Source of the DNA: CAWBUW01 sp963792075
GTDB lineage: Bacteria > Chloroflexota > Anaerolineae > Anaerolineales > UBA4823
Direction of reading: 5' to 3'
NCBI GenBank assembly: GCA_963792075.1
Contig: CAWBUW010000002.1
Span: forward strand, 682,001-746,000
Length of the DNA: 64,000 bases
Shown here: piece by piece, positions 8,704 to 16,400 of the stretch
Layout: each line of letters begins with the position of its first letter
Numbering within the stretch: position 1 is the first letter of the stretch
Notes under the pieces: generated by a model
What the model was told of the DNA's origin: nothing
Seen by the model: only the letters and a program-made list of their open reading frames with translations
Database searches by the model: none
Position numbers and translations under genes: made by a program

Positions 8704-9194
8704 TTGCTGAGGGTGCAGCGTGGCGCCATTGATTGGGGGGGAAGTTTAGATGTGAGTTGGTAAGGATCCAAATCTTGCTCAGGTCCCTCACCCCACGGTT
8801 GCTTCGCAACCTGCCCTCTCCCATTGGGAGAGGGGATGGGATGAGGAATCGGGCTGGCTTCGCTTTCAATCGAAGTAACGCCGCCGGTACAACCGGAAGT
8901 ACGCCGCCAGTTTTCGGGTTTTTCCAGCTTGTGGTTCAGCCAGACGTCCACGTTATCGCCTGCGGCGCAGACGCGTACGTCGGCGATCTCGGATTTCGAT
9001 TCGATCAGGCCTTCATTAAACAGAAAACCAACGGCCATGGCTTCCAGATGCACAGGCGTGCACATGAAAGACAGCCAGACTTCACCATTCACGGTCAGAG
9101 AAACCGGAGTTTCTACGATAACAAAACCAGACTCGGATTCCTGACCGGTAGAAGTAACTCGCCAGTAAGAGATCGGTTCGTTTGGGTTCATCAT
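8700..9194 (-). CDS. fdhD: FdhD, N-terminal fragment with in-frame repeat insertion
   Basis: The N-terminal half of the sulfurtransferase, including ETPVSLTVNG, the AVGFLFNEGLI segment and the active-site region RTSGCTGGVT with its cysteine. After IESEAS the translation passes through about 22 residues rich in Pro and Gly (PIPHPIPSPNGRGQ...) that do not resemble FdhD and coincide with a palindromic repeat also found intergenically at 16230-16337. The frame then resumes FdhD-like sequence but is broken at the C7 run before the C-terminal half. Start chosen at the first ATG of MMNPNEP; a longer in-frame extension upstream has no homology and no better ribosome site. Moderately sure of the start. 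Confidence 0.8.
   Translation of the reverse strand: MMNPNEPISYWRVTSTGQESESGFVIVETPVSLTVNGEVWLSFMCTPVHLEAMAVGFLFNEGLIESKSEIADVRVCAAGDNVDVWLNHKLEKPENWRRTSGCTGGVTSIESEASPIPHPIPSPNGRGQVAKQPWGEGPEQDLDPYQLTSKLPPQSMAPRCTLSK
8784..8850. repeat. Palindromic CCCTCACCCC repeat inserted in fdhD
   Basis: The first 24 bases (8784-8807) are identical to the reverse complement of the repeat at 16230-16337. It contains a GGTTGC-TTC-GCAACC hairpin and a second one, CCCTCTCCCA/TGGGAGAGGG. It lies inside coding sequence and keeps the frame open. Its right boundary is approximate. Confidence 0.7.
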
Positions 9195-9268
9195 TTTGAG
9201 TTTATCACGGATTGTTGTTCTTGCCAGTAAATTTTGATAAAAGTCACTAAAAATTAAGCGCATCTGCC

Positions 9269-9320
9269 GCAACATCTCAATAAAAGGGGGAACACCCCCC
9301 GACTTTTTGAGATGTTACCA
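9269..9320 (-). terminator. AACATCTCAA hairpin element, terminator of the GH13 gene
   Basis: Outer arms AACATCTCAA/TTGAGATGTT enclose an inner G-run/C-run hairpin. On the minus strand the inner stem is followed by TTTTATT just after the stop of the glucosidase gene, a good intrinsic terminator. A second copy of the same element, inverted, is at 16035-16082, so it is also a dispersed repeat. Confidence 0.65.
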
Positions 9321-9333
9321 TCTGCCATTGGAA

Positions 9334-11100
9334 TTACCCGGTTGGCTCTACCCGCGCGATGAGAATCTCGAATGGCGCCAGGCGGAGCGAAGGCCGGTTT
9401 GGAAGGATCTGCTCCGGCAGCTTACCCGCGCTGGCAAAGAGCACCTGCAGGGAGCATCCCGGCAGCGATCGGCCCCATTCCAGGCGGTAAGGCTGGTCGG
9501 AAAAGTTGAGCGCCACCAGGCAGGTCTGGTCTGGGTGGGAGCTGTGGCGCAGGAAAACCAGGGCTTTCCGTGTTTTCGGATGCAGGGGCCGGTAATCGCC
9601 GGCTACCAGGGCGGGAGTTTTGCGGCGCAGGTCGAGCAGCCGGCGGTAGAAATGGAGCAGGGACTGTGGATCGGCCAGTTGGTCGGCCACGTTGATCCCC
9701 TGGGCGTAGTTGGGGTTGACGGGCAGCCAGGTTTTCACGGAGGCCGGGCTGAAGCCTGCGTTGGGCGCATTTTGCCACTGCATCGGGGTGCGGTTCTTAT
9801 CACGCGTCATTTGGCCGGCCTGAAGCAGCGCTTCCTGGTGCGGAACTTTCAGCTCCTGGATGACCGTGTAGTAGTACCAGGCGCCCATCCGGTCACGGAA
9901 CTGAGCGATATCGGTCAGGAACATATCGGCCATGCCGATCTCTTCGCCATTGTAAAGGAAGGGCGTCCCGCGCAAAGTGAGCATCAGGGCGAGTGACAGG
10001 CGCGCCTGGAGGGCATTGTGGATGCCATCGCCATAGCGAGTCCACACCCTGGACGAATCGTGGTTGCCCAGCGTATTGCAGGGCCAGGCGGGATGGGGAA
10101 CTGCATCCAATGCAGCCAGCCGTTGGCGCTGGTTCTGGCGGATATGAGCCGGGGTCAGCCGGCCCGTGCCGGGCTCGCCGTGCATCAGGGGGAAGTTGAA
10201 AACAAGATCCAGCTCATCTTGCCCGTTCCCATGGTAAGCAATATCTTCATCTTCGGCGACGAGCATCCGGTCGCCAGCGTATGCGTCCAGCACCTGGCGC
10301 AGCTCGCGCATGAGCGGATGCAAGCCGGGTTGTCCCAGTTGTTGGGCAAACGTGTCTTGCCACATCTTGCCCACCCGCTGTTTCTCTTCTCCGGTAGCGG
10401 CTGCCTGGCTCAGTTGGCGCAGTTGCACCAGGTTATACGGCACAGGGTGGTTGGGAAAGGCTTCGTTTTCATAGATCGTGCCGATGGCGTCCAGGCGGAA
10501 ACCATCCACGCCGCGGTCGAGCCAGAAGCGTACCGCAGCGAACATGGCTTGCTTGACTTCCGGGTTGCGCCAGTTCAGATCCGGCTGCTCTTTAAAGAAA
10601 TAATGATAGTAATACTGCCCGGTGCGCTCGTCCCATTCCCAGGCGGGGCCATCGAAGCACGAAGACCAGTTGTTAGGAGGGCCTCCGTTCACGCCATCTT
10701 TCCAGATGTACCAATTCCGTTTGGGGTTGTCACGGCTGGAGCGGGATTCCAGGAACCAGGCATGTTGGTGAGAGGTGTGGTTGAGCACCAGGTCGAGGAT
10801 GACACGGATGCCGTGCCGGTGGGCGCGGTCTAAAAAAAATTGGAACGTTTCCAGGTCACCGTATTCGGGGGCAACATTTGAATAATCGGAGATATCATAA
10901 CCGCAGTCGAACATGGGGGAGGGGAAATGGGGTGAGAGCCAGATGGCATCGATCCCCAGGTCCCGTAAATAATCTAAGCGGTCGATCAAGCCAGGAAGAT
11001 CACCCGTGCCATCCTGATTGCCATCCGAAAAGCTTTGGGGGTACACCTGGTAAAAAACAGCTTTTTGCCACCATTTCAGACTTTCGGAGTCGCTTGCCAT
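9334..11100 (-). CDS. GH13 alpha-glucosidase / oligo-1,6-glucosidase-like
   Basis: A 588-residue cytoplasmic alpha-amylase-family hydrolase, probably releasing glucose from short alpha-glucosides; trehalulose- or maltose-type specificity cannot be settled. Family regions are in order: YQVYPQSFSDGNQDG near residue 18, region I DLVLNHTS near 100, nucleophile region GVDGFRLDAIG near 200 (Asp), acid/base region MLVAEDED near 275 (Glu), and region IV NTLGNHDSSR near 340. No signal peptide. It overlaps the end of the upstream GGDEF-ATPase gene by 25 bases and has a good AGGAG site within it, so the two are translationally linked; the regulator might control sugar use, but that is conjecture. Confidence 0.88.
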   Translation of the reverse strand: MASDSESLKWWQKAVFYQVYPQSFSDGNQDGTGDLPGLIDRLDYLRDLGIDAIWLSPHFPSPMFDCGYDISDYSNVAPEYGDLETFQFFLDRAHRHGIRVILDLVLNHTSHQHAWFLESRSSRDNPKRNWYIWKDGVNGGPPNNWSSCFDGPAWEWDERTGQYYYHYFFKEQPDLNWRNPEVKQAMFAAVRFWLDRGVDGFRLDAIGTIYENEAFPNHPVPYNLVQLRQLSQAAATGEEKQRVGKMWQDTFAQQLGQPGLHPLMRELRQVLDAYAGDRMLVAEDEDIAYHGNGQDELDLVFNFPLMHGEPGTGRLTPAHIRQNQRQRLAALDAVPHPAWPCNTLGNHDSSRVWTRYGDGIHNALQARLSLALMLTLRGTPFLYNGEEIGMADMFLTDIAQFRDRMGAWYYYTVIQELKVPHQEALLQAGQMTRDKNRTPMQWQNAPNAGFSPASVKTWLPVNPNYAQGINVADQLADPQSLLHFYRRLLDLRRKTPALVAGDYRPLHPKTRKALVFLRHSSHPDQTCLVALNFSDQPYRLEWGRSLPGCSLQVLFASAGKLPEQILPNRPSLRLAPFEILIARVEPTG

Positions 11101-14100
11101 GACAGAATCTCCTCAATGAAACTTTCGATACTGTGTTGGGATACCTGGTCTTGCAGCTCTTTCAGCGCAGCGGCATCGAATTGTGAACGTAGAGCCTCCA
11201 ATTTCCGGGCGGCGACTCCACGGACGTGACTGGATGCGGTAGATGAACGCTGCACAAATACCAAAGCCCTGGCTGCGCGCTGCGGCTGTTGGATATACAG
11301 ATAATATTCTGCCAGTTGCTCCAGAGTCTCGAACATGAAGGGCGGCGATTGGGAAGCCAGAGCGGCGCGTAAAGCCAATTCCAGGTAATGATACGCCTGG
11401 GCAGCATCGCCGCGCAGTTGCGCCAGCGCTCCAAGCCCTTTGAGGACGTATCCTCTGCTTTGCGGATGCTCTATTTCGTTAGAGATCTGTAAGGCTTGAG
11501 AGAGAATGCGCTCCGCACGTTCCAGCTCGCCCTGGCGTATGGCGATTTCGCCCAGGTTGTACAGGGCGATCACTTTCCCAATCCGGTCACCCACCTGGTC
11601 ATATGCCTGAAAACTTTGCCAAAGCAGCTTGCGGGCTTCATCGAAGTCCTCTAATTCTCGAGCCGTATCGCCCAAATTATTGAGCAGCACGGCTGCACCC
11701 ACCTCATCGCCCAGGCAGCGCCCTAATTCCAGAGCCTCCTGGTAATGATGTCTGCCCTGGTCCAGGTTGCCCAGCTCGCATTCTACGTTTCCCAGGTTTG
11801 TCAGCGCCCGGCTGCTGCCCCATTGATCGCCCAACCGGCGGCAGATGTGTAAGCTTTCCCAAAGCAGCTCACGGGCTTGCGCAAAATTACCCAGCGATTC
11901 AGCGATCAGGCCAAGTTTATTGTAACAGGCTGCAATACCGGCCTGGTCACTTGCGGATGTGAAAAGTTCCACGGCTTGTTGGATGTACTGCTGCGCTTCC
12001 AGAAAATGTCCGGAGAAATCCTCCAGGCTGCCCATGTGCATCCGGCAACGAGCTTGTTCAACCACATCCTGGCTGGATTGGATCGCAGGTACGCTGCGGT
12101 CCAGGGCTTCACGGCTTGCCTGGACATCGCCCATCAGCAAGTCAAACACAGCCTGGCGTAGCAGCAGTCGCGCCACCAGAAAATCACGGCTGGATTGCTG
12201 CTCTACGGTTGTAGCCGGCAGGTTCGAAAAGACCTGCGCGGCTTTCTTGAAATTGTCTTTGCCTTCCGAATAGTATCCGTGAATGCGGTAGATCTGAGAT
12301 AGCCCTTCCAGCATCGAAGCGCATAAGTCCAATTGCGCGGTGGAAAGAGCGTACTGCCAGGCACGGCGGATATCGTCCAGCTCCGCATCTACCTCGCGCA
12401 CCGCATTTTGTTGGCCGATGCGCAACTGCTCCTGGCGCTTGTGCAGATATCCGGCAAAGAAGCTGGCGTGCTGTGCAAAAATTCGTGCTGCCTCTGCGGG
12501 ATCCTGCTCCAATTTTTCAAGCGCGTACTGGCGGAGCACTTCGTGTAGCTGATAAAGCGCACCCGGGTTTTCACGACCGGGTACCACGCGGTACAGGAGA
12601 GATTTATCTACCAGGGCAGAAAGGATGCTCAGCGAGGTACCCGTGATGGATAAAGCTGCCTCGCGTCGGAAGCCGCGTTGGAAGGCTGCCAGGCGGCGCA
12701 GGGCTTGCTGTTCTTGAGGCGAAAGTAAATTCCAGGAACTATCGAAGACTGCCCGCAGGCTGCGGTGCCGGTCGGGTAGATCGCGCTGCTCGCTGGACAA
12801 AAAGTCCAGGTTTTGTTTCAATTCAGCCAGGATCTCAGCGGGGCTGAGCATCCGTACCCAGGCGGCAGCGAGCTCGATGCCCAGCGGCAGACCTGCCACG
12901 AACTGGCAAATTTCAGAAATGGTATCCGCATTTTCCTCGTTCAGGGCAAAGGAGGGCTGCGCACGCCGGGCATTGATCACAAACAGACGGATGGCGTTCT
13001 GGCGGCCAACGCTTTGAATGTTTTCACCTGGTTGGACCCCCATTCCCTGCAGCTCCAGCAGCGCTTCTCCGCGCAGGTTCAACCGCTCGCGTGAGGTGGC
13101 AATGATTTTGATCCCCGGTGCTTCTTGCAGGATATCTGCGACCAGGCCGGCGCTGTCCAGGATATGCTCGAGGTTATCCATGACGAGCAGCATTTTCTTC
13201 TCGCGCAGGTAATTCAAGAGCTGGATGCGAGGGTCTTGTTGGCTAAAGAACACATACTTGATCGCTTCGGCCAGGGACGAGACCAGGGGCGTACCGGCCT
13301 GGAGCGAAGCCAGGTGGAGGATATATACGCCGTCAGGAAAATCTTGCATCAATTCAGCGGCTGCCTGTCGCGCCAGGCGGGTTTTTCCCATGCCGCCTGG
13401 ACCCAGTATGGTCAGCAAGCGTTCGTTCGCCAGGATGTCTTTAACCTGCCAGATTTCATACTGGCGCCCTACAAAGGTGGTTATGGTGGTGGGGAGATTA
13501 TGGGGGACCGGCTGGCGCTGCGCGACCAGCCAATCCTGCAGGTTACGCGAAGCGAAATCGGGGCTTATTTCCCACCCGCTGCCGGTCTTTTTCAGCACAT
13601 TGCGTTTGAAAAGAAAAAGGAGACTGTGCTGCAGGTCGGCCGGCAGCCCTCCGGTCTGCTGGTGCAGCCAGTTGGAAAAAGGTTCTGGGGGCTCCCATTG
13701 GAGGGCGCTGCGCAGCCAGATGCGGACACCGCAGGGCGAAAAGGGGCGAAGGTTGATTTGTTCCAGGATGGGCAGCCCGCCGAAGTTGATCTCACGCGGC
13801 GACTGGATCTGTTCGAGCGTGTATGCAATCCCCACACGGGGAAGGTTGCTGTGCAGCAGCAGGTGATGCAGCATTTCCAGGGTTGCCCAGTCGGCATGGT
13901 GCAGATTATCCACAATAAAGAACAGGCCGGTCCGGTCTTTTTCGACCAGGCGTTCGGCCATCTGCTGTTCGAATTCCAGATGGGGGCCATAGGGGGGCGT
14001 TTGACCGATCTGGATGCAGGCCTCTGCGAGCACACCCTGGTAGCGCATCTGCAGCGCGGGAGTGCAATGCAGCGAGAGCACTTCGTAACCCAGCAGGCGA

Positions 14101-14780
14101 GCCAGTTTGCTGGCCTCGATCAGGAAGTAGGAGCGGCCCGAACAGGTTGGGCCATCGATGAACAGCGCGCCGCGTTGAGCTTCTCCCAGGTGGTTGAGGA
14201 AGCGGACCAACGACAGTTGTTCCTGGTCACGCTCGATCGGGCGCCCCGGTTCGCGTGAAAATACGTCTGATGCAGCAACCTCATCTTCGGCGGTAAAGCG
14301 TGCTCGCCCGCTTTGTTTCGATGCAAAACAACGCAGGTCGGCTTTCTCGAAGATTTCTTCCGGGATCAGGCCATCTTCAGGATAAGTTGCCACGCCCAGG
14401 CTGAGAGACAGGTTGAGGGGTGGGTTGCCCGTCACGGGCAGGTCACGGATGGCGTTGAGAATACGTGTGCAGAGGGCAATGGCCTGCTGCTTATTGGTTT
14501 TGGGCAGGAGCAGGACGAACTCATCTCCGCCATATCGATATAGGATGTCAGATCCACGCAGCAGGCTTTGCAAATGCTGAGAAAATTCAACCAACACCTG
14601 GTCGCCCCGCGTGTGTCCAAAAGCATCGTTGATGCTCTTGAAATAGTCCAGGTCTATGATCAGGATCGAGAAAGACTCCTGATATCGCCCGGCACGCTCG
14701 GCTTCTTCTTGCAAGCGCAAGGGCAGCGTGGCCCGGGTGTACAAACCGGTCAAAGGATCAGTGAGCAGAACTTTTTGCAT
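11076..14780 (-). CDS. GGDEF - AAA-type NTPase - NB-ARC - TPR regulator
   Basis: A 1234-residue signalling fusion. Residues ~1-165 form a GGDEF diguanylate cyclase domain with an intact YGGDEF signature and the DxxxFKxxND-type segment DLDYFKSINDAFGH. Residues ~180-420 form a first NTPase module whose Walker A is GPTCSGRS (Arg replacing the usual Lys) with Walker B FIVDNLHHAD. A second STAND/NB-ARC module follows (~430-760) with intact GPGGMGKT and VMDNLEH. The C-terminal ~450 residues are TPR repeats (for example LGNFAQARELLWESLHICRRLGD). No DNA-binding domain or membrane segment is visible. Probably a cytoplasmic sensor that couples nucleotide-dependent assembly to c-di-GMP synthesis; this is inferred from the architecture. 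Confidence 0.85.
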   Translation of the reverse strand: MQKVLLTDPLTGLYTRATLPLRLQEEAERAGRYQESFSILIIDLDYFKSINDAFGHTRGDQVLVEFSQHLQSLLRGSDILYRYGGDEFVLLLPKTNKQQAIALCTRILNAIRDLPVTGNPPLNLSLSLGVATYPEDGLIPEEIFEKADLRCFASKQSGRARFTAEDEVAASDVFSREPGRPIERDQEQLSLVRFLNHLGEAQRGALFIDGPTCSGRSYFLIEASKLARLLGYEVLSLHCTPALQMRYQGVLAEACIQIGQTPPYGPHLEFEQQMAERLVEKDRTGLFFIVDNLHHADWATLEMLHHLLLHSNLPRVGIAYTLEQIQSPREINFGGLPILEQINLRPFSPCGVRIWLRSALQWEPPEPFSNWLHQQTGGLPADLQHSLLFLFKRNVLKKTGSGWEISPDFASRNLQDWLVAQRQPVPHNLPTTITTFVGRQYEIWQVKDILANERLLTILGPGGMGKTRLARQAAAELMQDFPDGVYILHLASLQAGTPLVSSLAEAIKYVFFSQQDPRIQLLNYLREKKMLLVMDNLEHILDSAGLVADILQEAPGIKIIATSRERLNLRGEALLELQGMGVQPGENIQSVGRQNAIRLFVINARRAQPSFALNEENADTISEICQFVAGLPLGIELAAAWVRMLSPAEILAELKQNLDFLSSEQRDLPDRHRSLRAVFDSSWNLLSPQEQQALRRLAAFQRGFRREAALSITGTSLSILSALVDKSLLYRVVPGRENPGALYQLHEVLRQYALEKLEQDPAEAARIFAQHASFFAGYLHKRQEQLRIGQQNAVREVDAELDDIRRAWQYALSTAQLDLCASMLEGLSQIYRIHGYYSEGKDNFKKAAQVFSNLPATTVEQQSSRDFLVARLLLRQAVFDLLMGDVQASREALDRSVPAIQSSQDVVEQARCRMHMGSLEDFSGHFLEAQQYIQQAVELFTSASDQAGIAACYNKLGLIAESLGNFAQARELLWESLHICRRLGDQWGSSRALTNLGNVECELGNLDQGRHHYQEALELGRCLGDEVGAAVLLNNLGDTARELEDFDEARKLLWQSFQAYDQVGDRIGKVIALYNLGEIAIRQGELERAERILSQALQISNEIEHPQSRGYVLKGLGALAQLRGDAAQAYHYLELALRAALASQSPPFMFETLEQLAEYYLYIQQPQRAARALVFVQRSSTASSHVRGVAARKLEALRSQFDAAALKELQDQVSQHSIESFIEEILSWQATPKV

Positions 14781-14871
14781 CGTTATAGGCCGGGAAAACC
14801 ATATTCATGCGCACCAATAATTGTAGCTGAAAACAATCAATTCCGAGCAAGCACTTTTGTTAACCGCAAAA

Positions 14872-14926
14872 GGCGTTAGGGATACAGCACGCTGCGCAAA
14901 GCGCAGCGTGCTGTATCCCTAACGCC
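14872..14926 (-). terminator. 26-bp perfect hairpin with AAA loop
   Basis: Arms 14872-14897 and 14901-14926 pair without mismatch around AAA (apex GCAAAGC). On the minus strand it follows the DegV stop at 14942 and precedes a TTTT stretch, so it probably terminates that transcript. It also sits upstream of the GGDEF fusion gene. Confidence 0.65.
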
Positions 14927-14941
14927 CTGGACTCATAAAGA

Positions 14942-15796
14942 CTATTCGGCCGGTTTTTCCGGAGTAAAAAAGCACACCCCTAACACGCCTGGTCCGGCAT
15001 GTGTGATGATGGCCGGGGGCATATTGTAGATAAGTACTTTATCCAGCCCCAGAACTTGCCGCAGCTCGCCGGCCAGCTCCTGCGCTTGTTCAACCGCATC
15101 GCCTTGCAAGATTGAAAGGTGAGGGTCGTGATTTTGACTGACTTGAGAAACCACAAGGTCTTTGATGCGCAGCAGGGCCTGGCGCATGGTGCGGGCCTTC
15201 TCAAATTGATCCACACGCCCTTCTTTGAAAGTCAAGATGGGCTTTATTTGCAGCAGGCTGCCCAGCAGCGCCGTCGCGCCGCCAATCCGTCCACCGCGCT
15301 GCAAGTAGTCTAAAGTCGCCACCAGGAAATAAATCCGGCTGCGGGGAATATAATTTTGCAGGCGTTGTTCGATGGTGTCTGCGCTGACACCCTGTTCCGC
15401 CCACACGGCTGCCAGCTCCACCAGCGTGGCCAGGGATCCTGCGATCACGCGCGTGTCGATCACGCGAATATCCGCACCGGGGAATTCTTCTTTGGCCGTC
15501 AGCGCAGAACGGACGGTGCCGCTGACATCACCGGATGGATGGAGGCACAGGACCGGCTCGCCCAAAGGTACCAAACGTTCGAATTCTTTGATAAAAAGCT
15601 CCACCGGCGGAGCGGCCGTTTTAGGCAGTTCCGCTGAGGATTTGAGTTTTTTCAGAAAAGCAAGATGGTCCAGATCAATCCCTTCCAGGTAACTGTCGTT
15701 GCCGAAATTGATCACCTGGGGAATGACGGGGATATGATGCTGGCGTGCAAAATCATCCGAGAGACAGGAGGTGGTATCGGTAATGATTTGGGTCAT
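14942..15796 (-). CDS. DegV family fatty-acid-binding protein
   Basis: A 284-residue two-domain DegV protein; family members bind a fatty acid (FakB-type) and can present it to the kinase FakA. Visible signatures: N-terminal TQIITDTTSCL, HPSGDVSGTVRSA in the middle of the first domain, DTRVIAGSLATLV, and YLQRGGRIGG in the second domain. Length is standard. FakA is not in the window. The small Cys-rich membrane protein gene lies 13 bases upstream on the same strand, so the two are likely co-transcribed. Confidence 0.88.
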   Translation of the reverse strand: MTQIITDTTSCLSDDFARQHHIPVIPQVINFGNDSYLEGIDLDHLAFLKKLKSSAELPKTAAPPVELFIKEFERLVPLGEPVLCLHPSGDVSGTVRSALTAKEEFPGADIRVIDTRVIAGSLATLVELAAVWAEQGVSADTIEQRLQNYIPRSRIYFLVATLDYLQRGGRIGGATALLGSLLQIKPILTFKEGRVDQFEKARTMRQALLRIKDLVVSQVSQNHDPHLSILQGDAVEQAQELAGELRQVLGLDKVLIYNMPPAIITHAGPGVLGVCFFTPEKPAE

Positions 15797-15809
15797 CCTC
15801 TTATTGTAT

Positions 15810-16013
15810 TCAGAAGCCCAAATGTGTCCAGTCGGTAGAGAAGAGGATCGAGCAGGCGATTGCCGCGCCTGCCAATAATAAAATCAAACCACAACCGCAG
15901 CCCGAGCACGAACAACCGCGGCCAAAGCCGAAGCGGTCCTGCAGAAAATCGAACACCCAATCCAGCACTGCCAGTTTGAGCAAACCAGAGAGGCAACCAG
16001 GTCGATCGTTCAT
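15810..16013 (-). CDS. Small Cys-rich single-TM protein
   Basis: A 67-residue protein preferred over the overlapping frame because it has AAGGAG 6 bases before its ATG. It contains an unusual Cys cluster, GRGCSCSGCGCG, immediately followed by a hydrophobic helix (LILLLAGAAIACSIL). The cluster could bind a metal at the membrane surface. I do not recognise the family. It directly precedes degV. Confidence 0.6.
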   Translation of the reverse strand: MNDRPGCLSGLLKLAVLDWVFDFLQDRFGFGRGCSCSGCGCGLILLLAGAAIACSILFSTDWTHLGF

Positions 16014-16034
16014 TTGTACTCCTTATTGTGTCTT

Positions 16035-16082
16035 TGGTAACATCTCAAAAAGCCGGGGCGCCCCCTTTTATTGAGATGTTGC
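16035..16082. repeat. Second copy of the AACATCTCAA hairpin element
   Basis: In reverse complement this matches the element at 9269-9320: both share AACATCTCAATAAAAGGGGG and CTTTTTGAGATGTTACCA, and they differ only in the loop-proximal C-run. On the plus strand the core GGGGCGCCCC is followed by TTTTATT, although no plus-strand gene ends here. Confidence 0.65.
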
Positions 16083-16229
16083 TATCTTTGTCAGATTCAT
16101 ATACGTCCTTGTACCTCGAAAGTTGCAAGCAGGGGCCTGGGGTAAAGCGGCAAGTTGTATAATAGAGATGTGGTAACCCGTACGATCAGGGCCTTAACAT
16201 GCTCCAGTATTAGACCGGCACCTAAGATT

Positions 16230-16337
16230 CCCTCACCCCCAGCCCCTCCCCCCACGGGGGAGGGGTGCAATCTGGCCCCTCTCCCTTTGGGAGAGGGTAG
16301 GGTGAGAGTAGGCTGCGAAGCAACCGTGGGGTGAGGG
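16230..16337. repeat. CCCTCACCCC palindromic repeat
   Basis: Contains three nested stems: CCCTCCCCC/GGGGGAGGG, CCCCTCTCCC/GGGAGAGGG and the outer CCCTCACCCC/GGGGTGAGGG. Its right end, reversed, is identical for 24 bases to the segment inside fdhD. This general sequence type is widespread as an intergenic repeat in many bacteria. Confidence 0.7.
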
Positions 16338-16400
16338 TAAAAAAGCGCATTTGTCAAATGGAGAATGTAAAGCCCTGAACCCATATGACGAAGGAGGCCC

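Larger units (their letters stand above)
16014..16400. other. 387-bp intergenic region made largely of repeats
   Basis: Lies between divergent genes. It contains the second AACATCTCAA hairpin element, a roughly 80-base stretch with no recognisable feature (16141-16229 includes a TATAATAGAGATG segment), the long CCCTCACCCC palindromic repeat, and a good ribosome site (GAAGGAGG) just before the lipoprotein gene. No RNA gene was recognised. Confidence 0.6.

Noticed and set aside
15793..15996. 67-residue frame overlapping the Cys-rich membrane protein
   Set aside because: No ribosome site, no homology; the alternative frame has AAGGAG and a coherent membrane segment.
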